This document shows positions 8,934-18,747 of a stretch of 64,000 nt of DNA, piece by piece. Location of the stretch: positions 2,480,001-2,544,000 of the forward strand of contig OX337239.1 in assembly GCA_946965045.2 (NCBI GenBank), given 5' to 3'. The notes beneath the pieces were generated by a model. It saw nothing but the letters and a program-made list of their open reading frames with translations. It made no database searches and had not been told where the DNA came from. The stretch's first letter is position 1. Each line of letters begins with the position of its first letter. The stretch comes from Epithemia pelagica (lineage: Eukaryota > Bacillariophyta > Bacillariophyceae > Surirellales > Surirellaceae). Position numbers and translations under genes: made by a program.

Positions 8934-10898
8934 TCACAAAGTTTGGACGGATAGTTTGTTTCCACCACCACCACCACCACCACCACCTTGTGCTTTGGCC
9001 CACTCCAAGAGGGCTTCCGGAGATGGATACTTTTCGCGGACCTGACGTTCCAATACCGCCAGTCCATCTCGTCGTCGTTGTGTCGTCGTTGGACCCATGT
9101 GTTGGGTCGGGGGCTTGTGTTTGCGTTTCATGTTGTTGTCATGGGGACGTTGTCCTCGGTTTCGTTCGTGTTCCAACACCCGACTCGGTATGCGGCGAGG
9201 AGGATGCTGACCAAGCTCCCAATCATTCAAAAGATTTTCGGCAAGACTAGTTCCAGTGCCTTCTTCCCCCGGCAAGAACGACGAGGACGACGACACTACT
9301 GGCTGTATTGGGGGAGGAGCCACCACCAATCGTCCCAAGGAATTGTAAGCGTTGGGTACAATGCGACCATATCCCACATCCATCAACTCATCCAGTGGCG
9401 GCAAACGGGGCTTCTGGTTGTCGTCATTGTCATGATTCGTCCATGGATGGATTCCATGACGATACAAGAGGTAGGAGAACAAAAAGGCATCGTACACCGT
9501 GTAGTCTTCTGTTTGGTACAGCTCCCAAAAGTCTTGTGTGACAGTACGGACACGGGGATTGTGCAAATCCATTCCCATCCAAGTTGTTTGATAGACGGGT
9601 GCCTGTTTCCATGAATCTTGCTGTTGGTGGTGGTGGTGGTTGTTGTTGTTTGGATTCTGGTGATGGGTCTCTTGTTGTTGAATCAGTTCCAGTGTACGAG
9701 TCCATTCCTCGGAAAGATCATTCTCTTGGTTGTTGCTACTCTCCTGTTGCTCTTGCTGTTTCTCAATGTACTGTTGCAAATCTTGCAAGGTTGGAAATCG
9801 TGTGTCTCGATGCAAGGCCAAGCCAGTCGTCGTCCTGCTCATGGTTGCGCTTGTATCGCGTAAGCCTTGGTCCTCGACAAGCATGGTCTGTGCCAGATCC
9901 ACAAACACATGAGGTGGTGCAAGGGGTGAAAGAGACTCCAAAAAGGACAGAAAAAAGACAATGCGACAGTCCTGAACAATGCGTGGGTGTTGCCACGGTA
10001 CGTATTGACTCCATCGTTCCAACGTTTGCAAACTGACAGAACGAGAACCCACGTCGTCGTGAAACACAAAAGAAGAAAAAGAAGACGAGGGCGAATGTGA
10101 CTCTCGTGACAATTTCTTGTTGCTAAAAGTGTTGGTGGTAGTGGAGTTGGTAGAGTTGGTACCGTGTCTTTTTCGTAGTTGGGGTTGTTGGAGAATGGTC
10201 CATCCACGGGGTGGAGTCAGGGGTGGTATGTCGGTAAAGAGAAAGAACTTGGCATCCCATGACTTGTAATGGCTGTTCTGAGACGATTGTTGTTGGAGCA
10301 ATGAAAAGCGACGTCGAAATCGGTCCATGGGTTCTAGGTAATCCACTGTTGGATAACGCAAGGGTTCTTGGGCGGCATCGTCCTCAGCTATAGAGGTCAA
10401 GAAACAAATACTTGACGTTGTTGTAGGAGACCAAGAGCCACTTCGACAGGGGAGTGAGTCATCACGCAGCTCTCTCGTTTGTTGTCCATGAGCCTTGAAC
10501 GTGGCTTGTTTCGGCCGTGATTGCTGCTTGCCAAACAAGATCTTGTGCAATTCCTCGTCGTCCACCTTGCTGTGCTCAGAACGATCAGGTGGAAATTGTC
10601 GTAGCGACTCTGACGACCGCAACTCCCTAAATGAGGAATCTTCCGGATGGAATCGCAGGAACTCGCTGTGGGAAATGGTCCAAAACGAGCTGACGGAAAA
10701 CATCACGGTTCTAGATCCAAACAAAATGGCTCCTACCAAACAATACCCACGGAACAACGAGGGACAACTCATCTTGTTCTCACAGTTTCGTCGTTTATGC
10801 CCATTCGCGCGCTTCGATGAGTTGGTTGCTCTTGAAAGCGGCAACCGTATTGTTTGGGACCTAGTAGGATCCGTTGGTAGTGCTCTGGTGTCCGACAT
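8934..10898 (-). CDS. Probable type II membrane protein, possible glycosyltransferase
   Basis: A 654-residue minus-strand frame. Translation could start at ATG 10898 or at Met43, just before a hydrophobic segment (about residues 50-72) that looks like a signal anchor. The luminal part has folded blocks at about residues 220-250, with FFLFTDIPPLTPPRGW, and at 300-350. A third, C-terminal block contains FWELYQTEDYTVYDAFLFSY. These blocks are separated by Gln/Asn/His-rich linkers. 'FLFTD...GW' followed by 'YDAFLFSY' is reminiscent of DUF616-type glycosyltransferases, but I see no certain catalytic motif, so function is open. The end is a run of nine or ten glycines encoded by a CCA repeat on the plus strand (8960-8986), which may vary in length. 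Confidence 0.6.
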   Translation of the reverse strand: MSDTRALPTDPTRSQTIRLPLSRATNSSKRANGHKRRNCENKMSCPSLFRGYCLVGAILFGSRTVMFSVSSFWTISHSEFLRFHPEDSSFRELRSSESLRQFPPDRSEHSKVDDEELHKILFGKQQSRPKQATFKAHGQQTRELRDDSLPCRSGSWSPTTTSSICFLTSIAEDDAAQEPLRYPTVDYLEPMDRFRRRFSLLQQQSSQNSHYKSWDAKFFLFTDIPPLTPPRGWTILQQPQLRKRHGTNSTNSTTTNTFSNKKLSRESHSPSSSFSSFVFHDDVGSRSVSLQTLERWSQYVPWQHPRIVQDCRIVFFLSFLESLSPLAPPHVFVDLAQTMLVEDQGLRDTSATMSRTTTGLALHRDTRFPTLQDLQQYIEKQQEQQESSNNQENDLSEEWTRTLELIQQQETHHQNPNNNNHHHHQQQDSWKQAPVYQTTWMGMDLHNPRVRTVTQDFWELYQTEDYTVYDAFLFSYLLYRHGIHPWTNHDNDDNQKPRLPPLDELMDVGYGRIVPNAYNSLGRLVVAPPPIQPVVSSSSSFLPGEEGTGTSLAENLLNDWELGQHPPRRIPSRVLEHERNRGQRPHDNNMKRKHKPPTQHMGPTTTQRRRDGLAVLERQVREKYPSPEALLEWAKAQGGGGGGGGGNKLSVQTL

Positions 10899-10926
10899 GT
10901 TTCGTCTTGATGTTGAAATCGATGTC

Positions 10927-11405
10927 GCCCTTGTCTCCGCTTCTCATGCTACTGGAAACGGGCTTGTTCAGTCCTCACTCGTTTCTCCTTCGTTCGTCGA
11001 TGTTTTGGTGTGTATTCAGTTTTTTGTGTGTCTCGTCGAGAGTTTGTTGGCATATTTTGTGGCATGGCACCTGGGGTGTAGGTCGTGTCCAACAAGTCTC
11101 AACGGTCGAAAAGTTTGGCGCGTGTCGTCCTTTTGTGCTATGTGTACTATCATCTACTCCTATATCAACCAGCAACCTGTAACCTGCAACTGCCCTAACG
11201 CTCTCTCTAGAGCCCTTGTCTCCGTTTCTCATGCTACAAAAGATGATGTGCTTTGGTGGAAACGGGCTTGTTCAGAGGGAGTGCTGTGGGTCGTTTCCTC
11301 ACTCTTTTCTCCTCTTCTTGCGTAGATTTTCGGTGCGTCGTCAATTTTGTGTCGTCGGGAGTCATATTTTGTGGCATGGCACCTGGGGTGTAGGTCGTGT
11401 CAACC
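10927..11405. repeat. Diverged tandem duplication, about 285-bp period
   Basis: Two units start at 10927 and 11212 with the same GCCCTTGTCTCCG phrase. Both then share a 'GGAAACGGGCTTGTTCAG' block, a 'TTTCTCCT' block and an identical block around TTTTGTGGCATGGCACCTGG (11057 and 11370). The second unit has insertions relative to the first. No credible coding frame spans both units, so this is non-coding duplicated DNA upstream of the minus-strand gene ending at 10898. Confidence 0.65.
11119..11211. repeat. Dispersed repeat copy, also at 14711-14780
   Basis: The segment beginning GCGTGTCGTCCTTTTGTGC and ending at GCTCTCTCTAG recurs about 3.6 kb away at 14711-14780. The second copy is shorter but in the same orientation and order. 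Neither copy has a supported gene. This suggests a small interspersed element or a fragment moved with the nearby duplication. Confidence 0.55.
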
Positions 11406-11478
11406 AACTCTACCGACCTGTGGGTGGTCGTGACTGGATCATGGAGTCCCGGTCGTTGGGGGTCATAGTCATTATCTA

Positions 11479-11530
11479 ACCCCCAGCGGGGGTGGAAATT
11501 TAGTTATGAATAATCGTCCCCGCTGGGGGT
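11479..11530. repeat. Perfect 13-bp inverted repeat (stem-loop)
   Basis: ACCCCCAGCGGGG at 11479-11491 is the exact reverse complement of 11518-11530, with a 26-bp A/T-rich loop. Each arm is also partly self-complementary. It lies about 220 bp upstream of the ATG at 11755. It could be a regulatory hairpin or the relic of a small inverted-repeat element. No target-site duplication was identified. Confidence 0.6.
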
Positions 11531-11754
11531 AAGTCATTACCTCGTACACCACCTACTACCACTACCACCTGGGGAGGCTGAAATAAGAAATAGAAGCTTC
11601 GAAGACTTGCTTTCGTGACGACACGAATAAGCGAGACCACGAACCACGACGGAACCAGAGGACACACACCCAGAGAACGAAGAAAAACCGGCGGCGACAG
11701 ACCTTTGTACCCGGGGGTTACTCGGTGTCAACAGCCGCAGTTGTGGTCCCAACA

Positions 11755-13587
11755 ATGATGAAGGTGTTCCACCGGCCAAACAAACTCCAGAAGAAACTAC
11801 CACCATGTGCTGCTGCTCTCCAAAAACCATTGACCGCCGTGGTTTTGATGGCCATACTGTCCATCTGGATGGTTCAACTGCAGGCATCCTTTGTCATGAC
11901 ACACGACCTAGCAACCCTTTCCTCCTTTTCCGACACTACAACCACTGGCACCCACTTGTTGGGGCAAGGACCACATCTAATGACGCTTGACAACAGCAAC
12001 AAGACAACCCACAACCTACTAGTACCCATAAATGAGGCGTTGTTGTCACTGTCCACCCACGTTACCACCCTGAAAAACAATCGCAACCCGTCGTCTCATT
12101 CCCACTCGGTCGTATCATTCGTTCCTCCTGCCACAGTCGAGAACGCCCTTGCTTTCCAATCTTGGAATGCGAGTAGTGCTACTTCACCTAATGATGATGG
12201 CGATCCGATCATACCAAGGTTTCTTTTCAACTATACTGAGGCAAAAAAGATTGGTTGCTGCAATACCAGTCGTGTTTGTTTCTTCACGTGCTATACCCAA
12301 GCAGCCTGTGACGATTCATCTCTGTATCCCTTTGCCTCGGTTGCGGAACAAGAGTGGTTTCAACCCGCTCCGGGACAACAACAGGAACTTCGACTCTTTT
12401 GCAACCAGTACATGGACCAGGACCCGGTACATCATCCCGACCATCCAACCAAAAATGACAACAAGAAGAATTCGACGACAACAATGGCGGAAGGCTCGAC
12501 GAGGACAGATTGGTGTCCCTTCTCCACTACGGCAACAGATCGCAACCGCACGGCAACAACGACATCCACCAAAATCGAGTTACTATCCAAGATTCCCATG
12601 GGATGCAGTAAATTTTCTATGGGTGGACGATCCGGTCCCTTTGATCGCACATTTCTCATTCCACGAGGCAAGCTTGTCATTTGTGGAATCCCCAAGGTGG
12701 GCATTACGCAATGGTTCAAGTTTGCCCGGTTCCTTTTGGGTGCAGCCGATTATCAGAGCATTCCCTGGATCAAACAAGATTTGTCTTCCTTCTTCTTGGA
12801 TAAATTACCCCGGCATCGACAAGAAGAAATCTTGAGCAGTCCGGAATGGACGAGGGCCGTCTTTTTTCGAGATCCAGCCGAACGTCTCTTGTCGGCCTAC
12901 TTGGACAAAGTCGTGGGAACCACACATCGATTGCAGCGACGACAAAATGGCCAAAACGTCGACACCACCACCACCACCAACATCACCACCCCCAGCTTTG
13001 CGCAATGGATCGAGTCCTTGGTAAACGAAACGTCTCAGCGTTGTCCGGACCGTCGTGGTCCGTCGTGGTGTTGGAATCCCCATTGGCGTCCCCAAGTATA
13101 TTCCTGTGGTATAAAACCACACACGACACATTCCTCTTTCTTGCCTCTGTTTGAATTTGTCGGAAGCTTGTCGCAGGCTGCCAATCACAGCAAGGCCTTG
13201 CTTCAAAAAGTAGGATTGTGGGACGACCATGGTGCGCACTACATTTCTTCACCCAAGGCACGAGGATGTAATGCACTCCCACCCAATCCCCACACACTGT
13301 TCCCCCACCAACCTGGTGTTTCGGCTCCTCTTGGCTTTCAACAAAGCAGTCGGGGCAAGCACGATAGTCACACGAAGGGATCTCAAAACAAAATGGATGA
13401 GTATTACACACCAGAACTGTTGGCCGTGGTCCAACAATTGTATCACCAAGATTATGAGGTCTGGAATGCCTTGCAACACCAACAAAATGAGGGAAGATGG
13501 GTTTCGGGTCACGTCTTGCAAGAACAACTCAGTTCACAACATTGCCCTACGTCTGCGACGGCACCTGTGTCAGTGGTAACAGCATGA
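11755..13587 (+). CDS. Carbohydrate sulfotransferase, HNK-1/chondroitin type
   Basis: A 610-residue protein. The frame is open 30 nt further upstream, but the first ATG is at 11755. A signal anchor lies at about residues 27-47. A long variable stem follows, with several Asn-x-Ser/Thr sites. The catalytic domain (about 295-600) has a 5'-PAPS loop, ICGIPKVGITQW, near residue 308 and a 3'-phosphate segment, FFRDPAERLLSAYLDK, near residue 370. These match the Sulfotransfer_2 family (HNK-1, chondroitin and dermatan sulfotransferases). It would sulfate a glycan in the Golgi; the acceptor is unknown. Intronless, with His/Thr- and Gln-rich inserts in loops. It is only distantly related to the sulfotransferase at 4226-5710. 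Confidence 0.85.
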   Translation: MMKVFHRPNKLQKKLPPCAAALQKPLTAVVLMAILSIWMVQLQASFVMTHDLATLSSFSDTTTTGTHLLGQGPHLMTLDNSNKTTHNLLVPINEALLSLSTHVTTLKNNRNPSSHSHSVVSFVPPATVENALAFQSWNASSATSPNDDGDPIIPRFLFNYTEAKKIGCCNTSRVCFFTCYTQAACDDSSLYPFASVAEQEWFQPAPGQQQELRLFCNQYMDQDPVHHPDHPTKNDNKKNSTTTMAEGSTRTDWCPFSTTATDRNRTATTTSTKIELLSKIPMGCSKFSMGGRSGPFDRTFLIPRGKLVICGIPKVGITQWFKFARFLLGAADYQSIPWIKQDLSSFFLDKLPRHRQEEILSSPEWTRAVFFRDPAERLLSAYLDKVVGTTHRLQRRQNGQNVDTTTTTNITTPSFAQWIESLVNETSQRCPDRRGPSWCWNPHWRPQVYSCGIKPHTTHSSFLPLFEFVGSLSQAANHSKALLQKVGLWDDHGAHYISSPKARGCNALPPNPHTLFPHQPGVSAPLGFQQSSRGKHDSHTKGSQNKMDEYYTPELLAVVQQLYHQDYEVWNALQHQQNEGRWVSGHVLQEQLSSQHCPTSATAPVSVVTA

Positions 13588-15808
13588 AATGGATTGCATC
13601 TTAGAACACAAAAAACACACCGCCGAAATGATTGTCCTTGGGTATGAGTCCTTTTGGAAGGAATCCAAGGTACCGGTTGGTGGGAAGCCAAACCATTTTG
13701 ACGGATTCCATGAAACAGACCCAATGGCACTCCTGGGTAGACCCAAAGAGTCCTTCTTGGTGAAGGAACGGCAGACTGGAGGACGTACTACTTAGTGCCA
13801 GTGAATGGCAGAAAAGGCTTTACGTAACGGTTCTTGGACCTTGAAGTCTACCCGCATAGACAATCGACTATCTCAAGACTCCTCATACTCCTACTCCCAC
13901 TCCTAGTAGATCAAATAGACGAACAACAGGAATAGGAGTGTGGAGTGTGGACAAAGACAGACACGACATCTACATTTGCGTAACAACGAGCCGTTTCGAC
14001 GGTGGCTCCCCAATTCACATAGGAGAGAGATCGAAATGATTTCGTTCTTTTCCTCATTTGTCCTGTTCTGTAAACGTTGCTGTTGCGAATGATGAATATT
14101 GTCGCTACCTGGTCCATGATGTCTGGTTAAACTCGTGAAAACAGACTTGCCATGAGTGGTTATTTGTTATGGGTGTGGTTCCTGAACAAGTGAGGAATTC
14201 CCACGGGCATTGGAACTAGACGAAGACGACAAGGAAGCGTCGAGAAGAGCAATGCGATCAATCATGGAGACATGGAACAGTACCAAATCAAAACTTTCGC
14301 GGACCGGTTTTGGCAGCAAAGCCTGAAACACCCCGAGCCCGAGCAGCATCACATGTAGCACTACCGTAATGTACTAGTAGGAATTGTTGGTAGTTTCTCT
14401 CATAAGTATACTTGTCGATGCTCTGTAGAGATGAAATATCCTTGACCGCAGAGACCAAACGACGATCAAGAGCAGGAGGTCGTTACTCGAAGAATCACTA
14501 TGGAAGGCTCATTGTCTTGTATCTCCCTCTCCTTTGCGTAGTCACCATTCGGATGATGGTATGGGGTATGAAGAGATCTCACCAAGGACACCATTCTCAA
14601 TGTTGAAAACAAGCCATGGGAGTTTGTGAGCAGGGCTTTGCGCCATGAGAAATGAGAATTGTATTGTAGGTGTCTCTCCATGAAGCAATCCCATCAAGTG
14701 TCATTCTCAGGCGTGTCGTCCTTTTGTGCTATGTGGACTATCATCTATATCAACCTGCAACCTGCCCTTTGGCTCTCTAGGAGTAATGCTTTCGCAAAGA
14801 ATGGTGGTCCTCTCCAGGACTACCAGTAAAATGTTCCACTGGAGTAACACGATGCCACAATGGACCTACAGACTGACTTCTCCTTTGGAATGTCTTTGAC
14901 ACGCGGTTGAGAGTGCTGGTATATGGATTGTGATCTCTGTTTTGACTGGAACGAAGTGATTCGGAAACAAGCACTACCGGTAGTAGGCTCGTGATATAAA
15001 AAATATACAAAATGAAACCACTGATCATTCCGGACAGAGTCTAGATATAATCGTTCGGTGATTGGAAGGCTCTTCAAGGTCTCCTTCTCTCGTCCAAGAG
15101 TTCCAAACCATGATCGGTCTCACTTTCTCACGTCTCGTACTTTGTCTTTGGGCTTTCAATGGCTACGATGAGTGTTGTATCAGCATGAAGAAGAAACATG
15201 GGCTTGGCATGAGCATCTGTATAACTTGCATCCATTCCTCATCACATGGACAGGACGAGGGCAGTGGCATACGGGCAGTCCCCAAACGGTATGATTTTGA
15301 TTGGGTAGGATGTGCCGGCCCAACCGTCAGAACAGAAGCGGGTTGGGATCTCTATTACCCTAATCGGATTTCTAATCGGATTTCTACTAGTTTGGGCATA
15401 TTTCCAGGTCGCAGATATTTGATTCAAATTCGTCGTCAAAGAACCTCACGGAGTATTTTCAAAATATTTTGTATTGCCCGCGAGTGAGTGATAGAAAGAG
15501 GTTTTTGTTGCCAGTACGATTAGCTGAAGATTGCTATTGCCCCTAACCATTCACCAGAGCCTCATGCCAAACGGCTTGAATAAGACTTACAATTGCCTCA
15601 AATGACCTTGTTGAGCCTCATGACGTTGGGCTAAGCAAGCCCTGACAATTCCAAGGTTCCGGTTTCCAATAAATTCCGAAATAAATTGTGACCAAAGAGA
15701 CAATGAGAAGGCGAAAAGTCTCCACAAAGTGAGCACAGAGAGATTCAAGCAGGATAAAGCCTGTTCATTTTGTGGCAAAGAACTGCTGCCATCTCCAACC
15801 AATCGAGC
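13588..15808. other. 2.2-kb gene-poor gap
   Basis: No frame here has convincing composition or family similarity; the longest candidates are under 145 codons and lack domains. It contains a run of TACTCCTA-like words (13886-13910) and one copy (14711-14780) of the repeat also found at 11119-11211. A short spliced gene could be missed. Confidence 0.4.
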
Positions 15809-16969
15809 ATGGCTGAACTTGGCGAGTCATTGACTCATCACGACATCCATTACACCAAACAACAAGATCGAATCGTTGCCGGCCTCAAGAAAGGTGCTGG
15901 ATCGTCCCTGCTGGCTCGACCCATGACGAGCGAAACGGAATTTTCCACCACGAGCGATGAAGCTTCGGTGGTTGGTTCTTCCACAACAACCAAGGCTCAA
16001 CACGAAACCTTTCACGATGAACCATTGCCCTCGCTCCGACGTTCGATAACGGGATCGTCGTCGACACGAAAACTAGTGGTTGCACCATCTTTGCAACAAC
16101 CGCAAAGTTCGGTTGGGAGCACCGCAACTACTTCTACGACTACTAGTAGTACGCGACGAATGTCGGGAAATCTCATGGAGGCCAAACCAGGGTCGTTACC
16201 CAAATACCGTCACCCTTCCTGCGAAGAAATAACATCTTTGATGATGAATCGTCAAAACAATCATCATGCACATCCATCCCAGTCTACTTCCATGGCGTCC
16301 CTTCCTGTCACTCCTTCGTCTCCTGCAGCAGAGCGAAAACGACTTCTTCTCCGAATGAATGGTTTGCGTAGAATTCCTTCGTCACCACGTCGTTTCTCAC
16401 AGGATGGAGCGTCTCCCTTTGGTGATCACGCACATACATCCGCAACAGTGCCACCACCATCCTTTGTGGACATTGTGTTGACCAGCGACCTGTTGCTGCA
16501 GGAAGTTCGGGCATCCATGGCGCTACGGAAAACCCAAGAGGCCATTCTTCAACAAAGCATTCGCGTCCACGACGATCGTGCTCATGCGCGGTTTCTTTCC
16601 GGAAATCGAGCGGGTGCCCTCATATCGGTCAAACGAACATTGAAATTAGAAGCACGACAATCCCAGTTAGAAGAGGCAATTCGCTATTTGAAATCAGTCG
16701 AAAAAGAAATCGTGAGGATTGCCGATAAGGCAACGCAGATTTCGTCCTCTCTCGACGGAATCGATCACGATAGAGGAACGAGCAACAAAGAAGCCCACTC
16801 CTTTTTGTCAACTAAGCACTTGTCATTATCGGTAGATCTGGCACAGTTCAGCAATATATCGGAAGATGTGGAGAAAATCCTGTCGAGGGAGAATGACTCT
16901 CTAGCCAACTCGCGTGTCGCCTATTCGGAAGAAGACCTGTTGGAACGTCTCCGATATGCTAGTTTTTAA
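15809..16969 (+). CDS. Uncharacterised coiled-coil protein
   Basis: A 386-residue protein starting at ATG 15809; the upstream extension of the frame has no ATG. Residues 1-220 are Ser/Thr-rich and probably disordered, with many Ser-Pro sites. Residues about 235-340 are helical with heptad-like spacing. They include the block RFLSGNRAGALISVKRTLKL, followed by a Glu/Gln-rich helix. An Ala-Leu-rich helix followed by a Lys-Leu helix and a coil is faintly like the core of Snf7/CHMP ESCRT-III proteins, but I would not assign that family. The C-terminus is acidic. No signal peptide or membrane segment. Function unknown. Confidence 0.65.
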   Translation: MAELGESLTHHDIHYTKQQDRIVAGLKKGAGSSLLARPMTSETEFSTTSDEASVVGSSTTTKAQHETFHDEPLPSLRRSITGSSSTRKLVVAPSLQQPQSSVGSTATTSTTTSSTRRMSGNLMEAKPGSLPKYRHPSCEEITSLMMNRQNNHHAHPSQSTSMASLPVTPSSPAAERKRLLLRMNGLRRIPSSPRRFSQDGASPFGDHAHTSATVPPPSFVDIVLTSDLLLQEVRASMALRKTQEAILQQSIRVHDDRAHARFLSGNRAGALISVKRTLKLEARQSQLEEAIRYLKSVEKEIVRIADKATQISSSLDGIDHDRGTSNKEAHSFLSTKHLSLSVDLAQFSNISEDVEKILSRENDSLANSRVAYSEEDLLERLRYASF

Positions 16970-17398
16970 TACTCTTGTGCGTGTTTGTTGCTCGAGTGCA
17001 CGGGGCGCTTGGGAACGCAGCAATTTCCTTCATGACAAACCATGAAGGACAAGTCGCTGTTAAATCATGGCAATCGTGTCATTGCAGATAGGAAGAAGCA
17101 TAAAAAAATCTGTCACTGGTAATACGGAAAACAAAACCCTGTTGAAGAGAAGACAGAAGAAGGAATGGAACTGCTCTTTCTCCTAGACATTTATGGGCCC
17201 AGCTGGAGGTATGATAGAACAGCTAATAGAAAAATAGGAAGGAAACATCATCATATCTCATCCTACAGTTTTCTTGTTTCGTTTATCTCGCTTGACCCGA
17301 AACGCCAGATTGCAAGAAATCAACTGATATCATGGCGTTCCATTTGCTCGAGTAGAGTTATGGTAAACACGTTTGTATGGCATGGACCAATCCTGTAT
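16970..17398. other. Intergenic gap, convergent genes
   Basis: 429 bp between the stop of the plus-strand coiled-coil gene and the stop of the minus-strand monooxygenase gene. It presumably holds two 3' ends. Nothing else is recognised. Confidence 0.4.
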
Positions 17399-17920
17399 CT
17401 ATTCTGTTATAAACTCGCCATCCGTTTTGAAGCTAGTGCTTTCCAAGGTTCCACCCGATTCCTTAAAGTGGGCCCAGAGTTGGTAGTGCGGTTGTGCTTT
17501 GTGATGATCAATGGCCGCGGCATTCTCATACAGCTCATAAAAAAAGAATTCATTGGGTGCATCTTGACTGCGCAACACATCAAATCGAATACAACCGGGC
17601 TCCTTGCGGGTTTCGCGGGCGTTGGTTTCAATCATGGTCAAAAATTCTGCCATGCGACTGGGTTCCACAGTGGCCTTGACAATGACACAAAAGTTCCTTT
17701 CTTTTTCGTCGTCGTTGTCATCGTTGTCATTTGCGGCCATGAACAACCCGGAAGAGAAGGACAATGATGGTGACGAGGACGTGGCAATAGAAGGATTCGT
17801 CACCAGAGGAGCCGTGGGGGTCAAGGACAGGAATGCAGAGGCCCCTCTGTAAAACACACACACTACTAGAAAAAGAAGCCGAGTGCTTGCGACAGCGAAG
17901 GAGGAGTGCAACACAGTCAT
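17399..17920 (-). CDS. Plastid-targeted ABM-domain monooxygenase
   Basis: A 173-residue protein from ATG 17920. Residues 1-29 are a hydrophobic signal peptide. The predicted cleavage site, GASAFLS, matches the ASAFAP-type motif that sends proteins into the complex plastids of heterokont algae. A Ser/Pro/Thr-rich transit-like stretch follows to about residue 70. The rest is an antibiotic-biosynthesis-monooxygenase (ABM, YgiN-like) domain. It starts at FCVIVKATVEPSRMAEF, has the EPGCIRFDVLRS segment mid-domain, and ends in FFFYELYEN and an HxxxxHY-like segment. Family members are small cofactor-free quinol or polyketide monooxygenases, or heme-degrading enzymes. The substrate is unknown. Intronless. 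Confidence 0.85.
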   Translation of the reverse strand: MTVLHSSFAVASTRLLFLVVCVFYRGASAFLSLTPTAPLVTNPSIATSSSPSLSFSSGLFMAANDNDDNDDEKERNFCVIVKATVEPSRMAEFLTMIETNARETRKEPGCIRFDVLRSQDAPNEFFFYELYENAAAIDHHKAQPHYQLWAHFKESGGTLESTSFKTDGEFITE

Positions 17921-18668
17921 GCTGATTCTTTCAATGAATACAACGTCAAAATCTCAAGACCAAAGCAATGGGATCTAAATTTTTTCGGTTGCTTCTTGTC
18001 AATTCCCATTGTGGCAATCTTTTTGTGCGACAGATATTGCTTCAACCTCGATCGCTCCGCCCGGCGACAGACAGATCGGGGACAGGCCCCACCGAGCACA
18101 ATTCCACGGGGCTATACTATTTTGAAATGAAACTACGACTTGATCAATATCAATGATCAATGAGAAGTTTGGACGAAGAGAATGAGAAAAGATTTAACGA
18201 ATAATTTTCGTTGGATAGGCACAGCCCACGCTGATAGTCATAGGCCCATTCAAATCAACGAATAAACCGCAGCCCTTTCCTTTGCTCCGGTATTGATTCT
18301 GGTTGGGACTTTTTCCGAACGGGGGATACAATAATATTGTTATTGGGCCCACCCTCACTCACACACACACGCGGTAGTGCCCACAAACACAAAGGGAGTT
18401 GCGTGCGACGAAAAACATGGACATGACCTCTTTGTCGTCTCCTCGTTTCATTGGTAGTGCACATTTACAACATCGAAAACAGGAAACAATAAGAAAGGCA
18501 AGGCCATCCTCGTCGTCCTAAACGATCCAAGAAAACGTCGGTGTTGGTTGGAAGAATCGTTGATTTCTTCACACAAAACTCCATCCGCTGTGCGCGGTGA
18601 GAGCCATCCACACTCGGTACTGCACCGTACGGGTCTCGTATTGTGCGTTCTTGAGAGTGAATTGCTTC

Positions 18669-18708
<40 letters not shown>

Positions 18709-18747
18709 CGTATCTGTGTGCTATACCCCATACTACACAAGAACAAA
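17921..18747. promoter_or_regulatory. Divergent intergenic region with a GTT microsatellite
   Basis: 827 bp between two genes that point away from each other, so it must hold both promoters. It includes a CA-type run near 18358-18371 and a trinucleotide repeat at 18669-18707. No ATG-started frame with a recognisable product was seen. Confidence 0.45.
18669..18707. repeat. (TTG)13 microsatellite
   Basis: Thirteen uninterrupted TTG units end 40 bp before the start codon at 18748, in the likely 5' untranslated region or core promoter. A perfect tract of this length is expected to vary between alleles. Confidence 0.9.

Noticed and set aside
15062-15487. 141-codon plus-strand frame
   Set aside because: No family match and no promoter or neighbour support; composition is that of random DNA.
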